17,305 nt of DNA, taken from [Eubacterium] saphenum (GTDB lineage: Bacteria; Bacillota; Clostridia; Oscillospirales; Ruminococcaceae). The notes below the pieces were generated by a model that saw only the letters and a list, made by a program, of their open reading frames with translations, had not been told where the DNA came from and searched no databases. The position numbers and the translations under genes are program-made. Where the stretch lies: the NCBI GenBank assembly GCA_004555855.1, contig SFJQ01000028.1, forward strand, positions 1 through 17,305, given 5' to 3'. This document shows positions 1-6,045 of this stretch, one piece after another (positions within the stretch are counted from its first letter, which is position 1; every line of letters begins with the position of its first letter).

Positions 1-1
1 G

Positions 2-121
2 CGCGACGACAAGGAGTACTACAAAAAGGGCTGCGAAAACGCAAAACGTGGAAACGAGTTTTACGAGAAAAAGCACGTTCTTCAGATGTGGGACGACTTC
101 TACACCTCGATTTTGAAGTAA
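2..121 (+). CDS. C-terminal 39 codons of an unidentified protein (5' truncated by window edge)
   Basis: An open frame runs from the first bases to a TAA at 119-121. It encodes a charged, aromatic-rich tail (R-D-D-K-E-Y-Y at the start, M-W-D-D-F-Y near the end). The frame has no internal stop and the next gene begins 11 nt after it, so this is probably the end of a real gene cotranscribed with the small gene at 133. I do not recognise the family. Such Tyr/Lys/Asp-rich tails occur at the end of some glycosyltransferases, but that is only an impression, and too little sequence is present to assign a function. Confidence 0.5.
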   Translation, partial: RDDKEYYKKGCENAKRGNEFYEKKHVLQMWDDFYTSILK

Positions 122-132
122 GGCGGGAAAAT

Positions 133-306
133 ATGGCTTCAAACTGCGATGAATGCGTAAATTACGTTTACGATGAATATGACGATTGCTACACCTGTCT
201 TGTAAATCTCGACGAGGACGAAATGTTCAGGTTTTTGCAGGGAACAAACTATGATTGCCCGTACTACGAACTCGATGATGAATACAAGCTGGCACGAAAA
301 CAGTAA
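133..306 (+). CDS. Small Cys-rich DUF6472-type protein, 57 aa
   Basis: This is a 57-residue acidic protein starting MASNCDEC. It has two CxxC pairs (C5/C8 and C19/C22) and a fifth cysteine in a Y-D-C-P-Y-Y motif at C42. The pattern matches what I recall of the DUF6472 family of very small Clostridia proteins, whose function is unknown; the cysteines suggest metal binding. I chose ATG 133 because GGCGGG lies just upstream and the sequence from there is family-like. A longer reading from ATG 88 would overlap the preceding gene's end and adds non-family residues. It sits 11 nt behind that gene and ahead of a terminator, so it is probably the last cistron of that operon. Confidence 0.75.
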   Translation: MASNCDECVNYVYDEYDDCYTCLVNLDEDEMFRFLQGTNYDCPYYELDDEYKLARKQ

Positions 307-326
307 GCAAGCGGCAAAATAATTCT

Positions 327-367
327 CAAACCGTGTAACATCTTTCTTGCTGCACGGTTTGTTTTTT
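327..367 (+). terminator. Rho-independent terminator after the DUF6472-type gene
   Basis: A perfect 9-bp inverted repeat, CAAACCGTG (327-335) and CACGGTTTG (353-361), with a 17-nt loop is followed directly by TTTTTT (362-367). It lies 21 nt after the stop codon and closes the upstream operon before the glgP promoter. Confidence 0.85.
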
Positions 368-429
368 GTGCAAAATAGATAATATACGCTGTTGGATTTG
401 TTGTAATTTTAGATTATCATTCAAATCCC

Positions 430-458
430 TTGAAATTTTTGTAGAAAAAGTGTATAAT
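430..458 (+). promoter_or_regulatory. Sigma-A promoter of glgP
   Basis: TTGAAA (430-435) and TATAAT (453-458) are separated by exactly 17 bp, giving one mismatch to the housekeeping consensus. Transcription would begin near 465, leaving a leader of about 45 nt. The leader ends in the Shine-Dalgarno sequence AAAGGGG (493-499) before the glgP ATG at 511. Confidence 0.85.
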
Positions 459-510
459 ATTAAGGAGTGCAAATGCAATTTTTTTCAAACTGAAAGGGGT
501 ACATAAAATT

Positions 511-2907
511 ATGAAATCGCCGATGTCCAAGGACGAGATTTTAAAACAGCTTAAAACCATTCTGGAATACGATTACAGAACCGACGCTAAGGAAGCGAAC
601 GTTACTCAGATTTACCGCGCGCTTTCCACTATCGTTGTGAACTATATGAAAGAGAAGCGCCACAACTTTATGCACGAGTGCAACTCCCATGGCAGAAAGC
701 AGGTTTACTACCTGTCGATGGAGTTCCTTATGGGACGCTCCCTCAAGACTTCGCTTTACAATCTCGGTCTTCAGGACGAGGTTACTGCGGCTCTTGACGA
801 GATTGGCGTAAAAATCGACAGAGTTTTCGAGGAAGAACCCGACGCAGGTCTTGGAAACGGTGGTCTTGGCCGTCTTGCAGCTTGCTATATGGACGGTCTT
901 GCTACCTGCGATTATCCCGCAACGGGCTATTCTATTCTTTATGAATACGGCATCTTCAAGCAGAAAATCGTTGACGGCTGGCAGACCGAGCTTCCCGACA
1001 ACTGGCTTCCGGGCGGCGGCGCTTGGCTTGTTCCCGTTCCCGACCAGGCTGTTGAGGTTCGCTTTGACGGTCACATCAACGAGAGCTGGGAGAATAACTA
1101 CCATCGTCTTGATTATGTCGGCTACAACAGCGTAAATGCTGTGCCTTATGATATGTTCGTTTCGGGCTACGACAGCAAGGGCGTTTCAAAGCTGCGTCTG
1201 TGGAGCGCGGAGGCTATGTCCTTTGATATGAACGCGTTCAACACGGGCGACTACACCAAGGCTCTCGGCGCAAACAACATCGCGCATTCCATCTCGAAGG
1301 TGCTTTACCCGAACGACAACCACGCAGAGGGCAAGGCTCTCCGTCTGCGCCAGCAGTACTTTATGTGCGCGGCTTCTATCGGCGATATCATTATGCGCCA
1401 CATGAGAGTTTACGGCAGTATGGACAACTTCCACGAGAAGGTTGCTATCCACATCAACGATACTCACCCCACTCTCGCAATCCCCGAGCTTATGAGAATT
1501 TTGCTCGACGAGTGCGGCTACACCTGGGAGAAATCCTGGCATATCGTCACCAACACCTTTGCTTACACCAACCACACGGTTATGGCAGAGGCTCTTGAAA
1601 AGTGGGACCAGCCTCTTGTTGAGAAGATTTTGCCGAGAATTTATCAGATTATCTGCGAAATCAACCGCCGTTACTACGAGGACATCATGAACCGTACCGG
1701 CGACGCCGAAAAAGCGGGCAAGATGTGCATAATGAAGGACGGCAAAATCCACATGGCAAACCTCTGCGTTGCGGCTTCGCACTGCGTAAACGGCGTTTCC
1801 AAACTGCACAGCCAGATTATCAAGGACGATGTTTTCCGTCTGCAGGCGCTCGACAAGCCCTATCAGTTCAAGAACGTCACCAACGGTATCGCTTATCGCC
1901 GCTGGCTGCTTCAGAGCAACAAGGGACTTACCGACCTGCTTTCCGAGTGCATCGGCGAGGGCTTCAAGAAGGACGCTTCCGAGCTTATCAAGTTCCAGGT
2001 GTTCGCAAACGACGCTTCCGTTCTCGAAAAACTCGGCAAAATCAAGCGTGAAAACAAGGAGCGTTTCGCGCAGTATGTTGAGAAAACCACAGGCACAAAG
2101 CTGAATATCGACAGCATCTTCGATGTTCAGGTTAAGCGTCTGCACGAGTACAAGCGCCAGCAGCTCAACGCGATGAACATTATCGCGGATTACAACTTCC
2201 TCAAGCAGAACCCGAACGCGCCTTTCGTTCCCAAGACCTACATCTTCGCGGCAAAGGCAGCGCCCGGATACTATATCGCAAAGCAGATTATCAAGATGAT
2301 TTGGTGCATCGGCGAGGAGCTGAAGCACGACCCCATTCTCCGCGAGAAACTTCAAGTTATTTTCCTCGAGGACTATCGCGTAACACTCTCCGAAATCCTT
2401 ATGCCTGCCGCTGAGATTTCCGAGCAGATTTCTCTCGCGGGTACCGAGGCTTCGGGTACGGGCAATATGAAGCTGATGCTCAACGGCGCGCTTACTCTCG
2501 GCACTTATGACGGCGCAAACGTTGAAATTCACGAGGCTGTCGGCACGGACAACATCTTCATCTTCGGTATGAGAACGCCCGAGGTTAACGAGATGAGAAT
2601 GCGCGGCTACAACCCGCAGAGCTACATCGACAGCAACCCCGTTATCAAGAACGTTATCGAGAGAATGTACAATGGCATCAACGGCGCGACCTTCTCAGAG
2701 GTTGCCGATTCCATCAAGAACAAGGACTTCTATATGGCGCTCGCGGATTTCGACAGCTATCGCGGAACTCAGGCGTATGCGTCGGAGGTTTACAAGAACC
2801 CGAACGAGTGGAACAAGAAGTCGCTGTTCAACATCGCAGGCGCGGGACGTTTCTCCGCAGACAGAGCTGTTCAGGACTACGCTCGCGACATCTGGAACCT
2901 CAAGTAA
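511..2907 (+). CDS. glgP: Glycogen/maltodextrin phosphorylase (GT35)
   Basis: This 798-aa protein phosphorolyses alpha-1,4-glucan ends to glucose-1-phosphate in the cytoplasm using pyridoxal phosphate. The length matches bacterial GlgP/MalP (about 800 aa). Visible family signatures are GLGNGGLGRLAACYMDGLAT near residue 112, the H-I-N-D-T-H-P segment, K-R-L-H-E-Y-K-R-Q in the C-terminal half, and the cofactor motif E-A-S-G-T-G-N-M-K with the PLP lysine at K654. The start is set by AAAGGGG at 493-499. It is the first gene behind a strong promoter; a DIP1984-family gene and a GH13 enzyme follow on the same strand, which fits a glycogen or maltodextrin utilisation role. Sequence alone does not separate glycogen from maltodextrin preference. 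Nothing appears truncated and no catalytic motif is missing. Confidence 0.97.
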   Translation: MKSPMSKDEILKQLKTILEYDYRTDAKEANVTQIYRALSTIVVNYMKEKRHNFMHECNSHGRKQVYYLSMEFLMGRSLKTSLYNLGLQDEVTAALDEIGVKIDRVFEEEPDAGLGNGGLGRLAACYMDGLATCDYPATGYSILYEYGIFKQKIVDGWQTELPDNWLPGGGAWLVPVPDQAVEVRFDGHINESWENNYHRLDYVGYNSVNAVPYDMFVSGYDSKGVSKLRLWSAEAMSFDMNAFNTGDYTKALGANNIAHSISKVLYPNDNHAEGKALRLRQQYFMCAASIGDIIMRHMRVYGSMDNFHEKVAIHINDTHPTLAIPELMRILLDECGYTWEKSWHIVTNTFAYTNHTVMAEALEKWDQPLVEKILPRIYQIICEINRRYYEDIMNRTGDAEKAGKMCIMKDGKIHMANLCVAASHCVNGVSKLHSQIIKDDVFRLQALDKPYQFKNVTNGIAYRRWLLQSNKGLTDLLSECIGEGFKKDASELIKFQVFANDASVLEKLGKIKRENKERFAQYVEKTTGTKLNIDSIFDVQVKRLHEYKRQQLNAMNIIADYNFLKQNPNAPFVPKTYIFAAKAAPGYYIAKQIIKMIWCIGEELKHDPILREKLQVIFLEDYRVTLSEILMPAAEISEQISLAGTEASGTGNMKLMLNGALTLGTYDGANVEIHEAVGTDNIFIFGMRTPEVNEMRMRGYNPQSYIDSNPVIKNVIERMYNGINGATFSEVADSIKNKDFYMALADFDSYRGTQAYASEVYKNPNEWNKKSLFNIAGAGRFSADRAVQDYARDIWNLK

Positions 2908-2928
2908 TTTTGCAAAAAGTCTTAGTTG

Positions 2929-2955
2929 TTTCTCCCCCTGCATTTGGGGGAGAAA
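2929..2955. repeat. Perfect 10-bp palindromic stem-loop between glgP and the DIP1984 gene
   Basis: TTTCTCCCCC (2929-2938) and GGGGGAGAAA (2946-2955) form a perfect stem around a 7-nt loop. It starts 22 nt after the glgP stop and ends 21 nt before the next ATG. No T-run follows on the plus strand, so it is not a classical terminator. A stabilising or processing hairpin is the more natural reading. A shorter TTTTGCAAAA palindrome (2908-2917) follows the glgP stop immediately. Confidence 0.7.
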
Positions 2956-2976
2956 TGGTGTATAAGGGGTGAGTTT

Positions 2977-3429
2977 ATGAAACTTGCAGAAGCGCTCAAT
3001 CTGAGAGCGGATATCGCAAAAAGAATAGCCCAGCTCAGCACGCGGCTTCAGAACAACGCTCTCGTTCAGGAAGGCGAAAAGCCCGCAGAAGCTCCCGAGG
3101 CGCTTATGAAGGAGCTTGACGCGTTTGTCGCTCAGCAGGAAGAGCTGATTACGCGAATTAACATCACAAACGCGAAAACCGAGTCCGAGGGGAAAACTCT
3201 GACCGAGCTGATTGCACACAGGGATTGCCTGAAAACCAAAATTTCGGTTATCCGCAGCTTTCTTGACGCGGCTTCGAGAACTGTTCCGCGTGGGCTTCGC
3301 TCGGAAATCAGGATTTTGAGTACCGTGAAGGTTTCGGAGCTTCGCAGGCAGGACGACGCTCTTGAAAAGGATTTTCGCGAAACCGATGTGAAAATCCAGA
3401 CAATCAACTGGAACACGGAGCTTTTGTAA
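2977..3429 (+). CDS. DIP1984 family protein (septicolysin-like), 150 aa
   Basis: This 150-aa, helix-rich protein starts MKLAEALNLRADIAKRIAQL. The opening, a central N-x-T-N segment and the ending I-N-W-N match the small DIP1984 family, sometimes annotated septicolysin. Its molecular function is not established. The charge pattern suggests long amphipathic helices and coiled-coil packing; no signal peptide or membrane segment is visible. I chose ATG 2977 because AAGGGGTGAG (2964-2973) sits just in front and the family's usual N-terminus begins there; an upstream in-frame ATG at 2926 would run through the palindromic hairpin. It lies 69 nt after glgP with no terminator or promoter seen between, so it is probably cotranscribed with glgP. 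A link to glycogen metabolism is inferred only from position. Confidence 0.9.
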   Translation: MKLAEALNLRADIAKRIAQLSTRLQNNALVQEGEKPAEAPEALMKELDAFVAQQEELITRINITNAKTESEGKTLTELIAHRDCLKTKISVIRSFLDAASRTVPRGLRSEIRILSTVKVSELRRQDDALEKDFRETDVKIQTINWNTELL

Positions 3430-3435
3430 TCTGAA

Positions 3436-3555
3436 TTTTGAGTGCGGCGACGGGCGAGCGCTGCCTCTTGTCGGACGGAGGAATCAGCCCGACAGTAGGT
3501 TGCGCTGCGGAGCAGGCGCCGGGGTTCGAGTCCCCGATGATTGTTACGCTCAAAA
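3436..3555 (+). ncRNA. Candidate structured RNA with a tRNA-like T-arm (leader or ncRNA)
   Basis: About 120 nt are closed by a 9-bp helix, TTTTGAGTG (3436-3444) with CGCTCAAAA (3547-3555), one T-G wobble. Inside I can draw four hairpins: GCGGCG/CGCTGC (3444-3464, competing for one base with the closing stem); TGTCGG/CCGACA (3469-3474/3489-3494); GCG-CTGC/GCAG-CGC with one bulged G (3502-3519); and CGGGG/CCCCG around TTCGAGT (3520-3536), a textbook tRNA T-arm. A GG-containing linker, GTAGGTTG, precedes the third hairpin and could act like a D-loop. It is not a normal tRNA: the seven bases after the T-arm have no partner at the correct distance and there is no CCA. It begins 7 nt after the DIP1984 stop and ends 78 nt before the GH13 start. 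I cannot match it to a riboswitch class. Confidence 0.6.
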
Positions 3556-3633
3556 AGTTACAAGCGCACAAATATTGTTATTTTTACTACCACAGCGCTG
3601 ACGTTGCCGCAGGGTGGGTAAGGGGAGATTTTT

Positions 3634-5520
3634 ATGGGAATGCCGATTTTCGACTGTTTTGACACGTCATATAAGCACCCTTTCGGTGCTGTTCGGCGCG
3701 GTCAGCCGTCTATTTTCAACATCAGACTTCCGAAATGTTTTCAGGTTTCGGGGCTTACGCTTGTTATGTTCCGTCCGGGGTATAAGGAGCGTTTTATCGA
3801 ACTTGATTTACAGGACGAGAGCGGCAACGACAACATCTTTTCGGGCGTTTTCACACCGAACAATGTTGGCGTTCATCACTATTATTTCACGGGAGTTATC
3901 GATGGCAGACGCCGCTACATAAAGCGAACCGGCGCGAACATCGGCGTTTTCGAGGGGGAAGCGTTGTTCCAGCTCACCGTTTTTGACGAGAATTTGTACA
4001 CGCCCAATTTCATCAGAGGCGGCATAATGTACCAGATTTTCCCCGACAGATTTGCCAAAAGCGGCGAACATCACGAAAATGTTCCCGCGGACAGAGTGTT
4101 GCGTGATGATTGGTACGGCATTCCGTACTATCGTCCCGATGACAAGGGAATTGTCCGCAACAACGATTTCTTCGGCGGCGATTTGAAGGGCATTATTCAG
4201 AAATTGCCGTATATCGAGTCGCTCGGCGTTACCGTGATTTACCTCAACCCGATTTTCGAGAGTCAGGAAAATCACCGCTACTCCACGGCAAACTATGAAA
4301 AAATCGACCCGCTTCTCGGTAACGAGGAGGATTTCAAGGAGCTTTGCAAAAAAGCGGGCGAAATGGGTATCGATATAATTCTGGACGGCGTTTTCTCGCA
4401 CACGGGCGCAGACTCGATTTATTTCAACAAGTTCGGGCGCTATGGCGAACACACGGGCGCTTATCGCGACAGAAACAGCCCCTTTTTCCCGTGGTACAGC
4501 TTCACGGCTTATCCCGACAGATACGAGAGCTGGTGGGGAATTTCCACGCTCCCGAATGTCGATGAAAACAATCCCGCTTACACCGAGTATATCTGCGGCG
4601 ACGGCGGAATTTTGCAGAAGTGGATTAAGCTCGGCGCGCGCGGCTGGCGACTGGACGTTGCCGACGAGCTGCCCGATGAGTTCCTCGACAACCTCAACAA
4701 ATCCGTCAAGAAAATGGGCGCGGACAAGGTTATCTACGGCGAGGTCTGGGAGGACGCGTCAAACAAGGAGAGCTATGGCGTTCGCAGACGTTATCTTATC
4801 GGTGGGCAGCTTGACAGCGTGATGAATTATCCGTTCAAGGAAGCTATCCTGAATTACGTCAAATACGCTGACGCAAGGGCTTTCACGGACTCAATCCTCA
4901 CGATTTTGGAGCATTATCCGAAGCCCGCTGTCGATATGCTGATGAATTTCATCTCCACGCACGACACCGAGCGCGCTTTGACCAGACTTGGCGGCGAGGA
5001 AGTCGGCTGGCACAACAAGGACTGGCAGGCGGAGCGTCATCTCAGCCCGTCCGAGTACGTTTACGGCGTTTCGCTGCTCAAATGCGCGATGGTTTTGCAG
5101 TTTTTCCTGCCGGGCATTCCGTGCATTTACTACGGCGATGAGGCGGGAATGGAGGGTTATCGCGACCCGTTCAACCGCTGCTGTTATCCTTGGGGACACG
5201 AAAACATCGAGCTTATCGAGTTCACGCGCGGACTTTCTCAGATTCGTCGTGGAACGCGCGCCTTTGAACAGGGCGATTTGCGCTTTATTCAGGTTGACGA
5301 CAACGTTTGTGTGTTCGCGCGCTGCGACAAGATAAACCGCGATGGCGCGATAATCTACCTCAACAAGTCCACGCAAACGCGCACTTTCGATATCGTGAAC
5401 GAGTTCACCGATATGTTCACGGATTTCACGCCCGCGTTTGACCGTTTCAAAAAGGGAATTTCAGACGGGAAGATAACCGTTGCCCCGTTTGATTATGGCG
5501 TGGTTTACTGCAAGGTTTGA
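3634..5520 (+). CDS. GH13 alpha-amylase family enzyme, neopullulanase/cyclomaltodextrinase type
   Basis: This 628-aa glycoside hydrolase has no signal peptide, so it should be cytoplasmic. Residues 1 to about 120 form an N-terminal beta-rich domain of the CBM34 kind. The TIM barrel follows, with F-F-G-G-D-L-x-G and L-G-V-T-V-I-Y-L-N-P-I-F. The GH13 conserved regions are present: D-G-V-F-S-H (region I), G-W-R-L-D-V-A-D-E with nucleophile D341, G-E-V-W-E-D with acid/base E370, and S-T-H-D-T-E with H443-D444. L-P-N-V-D-E-N-N-P fits the extra region typical of neopullulanase-like members. All three catalytic carboxylates are intact. AAGGGGAG at 3620-3627 fixes the start. Likely substrates are maltodextrins, cyclodextrins or pullulan-type oligosaccharides, complementing GlgP. 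The structured RNA at 3436-3555 lies in its upstream leader; I saw no convincing separate promoter. Confidence 0.93.
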   Translation: MGMPIFDCFDTSYKHPFGAVRRGQPSIFNIRLPKCFQVSGLTLVMFRPGYKERFIELDLQDESGNDNIFSGVFTPNNVGVHHYYFTGVIDGRRRYIKRTGANIGVFEGEALFQLTVFDENLYTPNFIRGGIMYQIFPDRFAKSGEHHENVPADRVLRDDWYGIPYYRPDDKGIVRNNDFFGGDLKGIIQKLPYIESLGVTVIYLNPIFESQENHRYSTANYEKIDPLLGNEEDFKELCKKAGEMGIDIILDGVFSHTGADSIYFNKFGRYGEHTGAYRDRNSPFFPWYSFTAYPDRYESWWGISTLPNVDENNPAYTEYICGDGGILQKWIKLGARGWRLDVADELPDEFLDNLNKSVKKMGADKVIYGEVWEDASNKESYGVRRRYLIGGQLDSVMNYPFKEAILNYVKYADARAFTDSILTILEHYPKPAVDMLMNFISTHDTERALTRLGGEEVGWHNKDWQAERHLSPSEYVYGVSLLKCAMVLQFFLPGIPCIYYGDEAGMEGYRDPFNRCCYPWGHENIELIEFTRGLSQIRRGTRAFEQGDLRFIQVDDNVCVFARCDKINRDGAIIYLNKSTQTRTFDIVNEFTDMFTDFTPAFDRFKKGISDGKITVAPFDYGVVYCKV

Positions 5521-5534
5521 TTATTGATATTATA

Positions 5535-5569
5535 AACCCCGCCGAGCGCTTTCGGCGGGTTGTTTTTTT
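5535..5569 (+). terminator. Rho-independent terminator after the GH13 gene
   Basis: CCCGCCGA (5538-5545) pairs perfectly with TCGGCGGG (5552-5559) around GCGCTT, then a G and a run of seven T (5563-5569). It lies 17 nt past the stop. On the minus strand the same stem could also help end the convergent DUF3795 transcript, although the T-run there is poor. Confidence 0.9.
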
Positions 5570-5599
5570 AGTTAATTCTGCATTAAACACGGATTTTTC

Positions 5600-5989
5600 T
5601 CACTTCAGGTTCTCTTCCTTTTCAAAAAACGCGCGTTTCATCACGTCAAATTCCTCGTCATTACAAGCGGCTCTGCAAGCGGGAATAAAGCTCTTCGTTA
5701 CCTTGAAGCATTCGCGGATTGTTTCGCAGGGGTATTTCGCGCATTGTCCGCAGTTTTCGACATTGTTTTCGCTCACGCATTTTACGATATTATATCTGCA
5801 CCAATTATCCACGGTACAGCCCATACAGGAAATCTCCTCGTTTGAAACAACGCGGTCGCGATAACCGATTTTTTGCCATAAAACCGCGGTCTTGTGCAGC
5901 TCTTCGGGCGTTTTCCCGAACGGCGGCTTTATGTATCTCGGACAAGCCGCGCAGTCGTTTCCGCAAGCCGCTATGATTTTTTCGCTCAT
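5600..5989 (-). CDS. DUF3795 domain protein, Cys-rich, 129 aa
   Basis: This is a 129-aa cytoplasmic protein with 13 cysteines. It opens MSEKIIAACGNDCAACPRY; the C-G-x-D-C-x-x-C-P-x-Y start is the hallmark of DUF3795. Cysteines sit at 9, 13, 16, 55, 58, 64, 71, 80, 83, 88, 94, 105 and 109, including C55-x-x-C58 and C80-x-x-C83, so zinc or iron-sulfur binding is likely. No enzymatic function is established for the family. I chose ATG 5989 because AAGGAGAGG precedes it at the right distance; the frame is open to 6091 but that would run into secDF. It follows secDF on the same strand, separated by a strong hairpin, so expression may depend on read-through. I see no promoter of its own. Confidence 0.9.
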   Translation of the reverse strand: MSEKIIAACGNDCAACPRYIKPPFGKTPEELHKTAVLWQKIGYRDRVVSNEEISCMGCTVDNWCRYNIVKCVSENNVENCGQCAKYPCETIRECFKVTKSFIPACRAACNDEEFDVMKRAFFEKEENLK

Positions 5990-6005
5990 TTTCCTCTCCT
6001 TAAAC

Positions 6006-6040
6006 AAAAGCCGCCTTTGACTTTCCCAAAAGCGGCTTTT
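6006..6040 (-). terminator. Terminator or attenuator hairpin between secDF and the DUF3795 gene
   Basis: AAAAGCCGC (6006-6014) pairs perfectly over 9 bp with GCGGCTTTT (6032-6040). Read on the minus strand it starts 5 nt after the secDF stop and is followed by TTTTGTTT. The T-run merges directly into the AAGGAGAGG ribosome site of the DUF3795 gene. The stem is symmetric and would also terminate plus-strand transcripts. Confidence 0.8.
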
Positions 6041-6045
6041 TTCAA

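Noticed and set aside
1186..2532. Long antisense open frame within glgP (448 codons)
   Set aside because: It lies wholly opposite a clear glgP gene, with no ribosome site or family resemblance; a codon-bias shadow.
3470..3545. A tRNA gene ending at the T-arm-like hairpin
   Set aside because: The bases after the T-arm (3537-3543) have no complementary 5' acceptor strand at the right distance, no standard anticodon arm can be placed, and there is no CCA; only the T-arm is canonical.
3608..3625. T-box riboswitch core from AGGGTGG before the GH13 gene
   Set aside because: The ACC part of the antiterminator motif is missing, no terminator follows, and the bases merge with the ribosome site AAGGGGAG.
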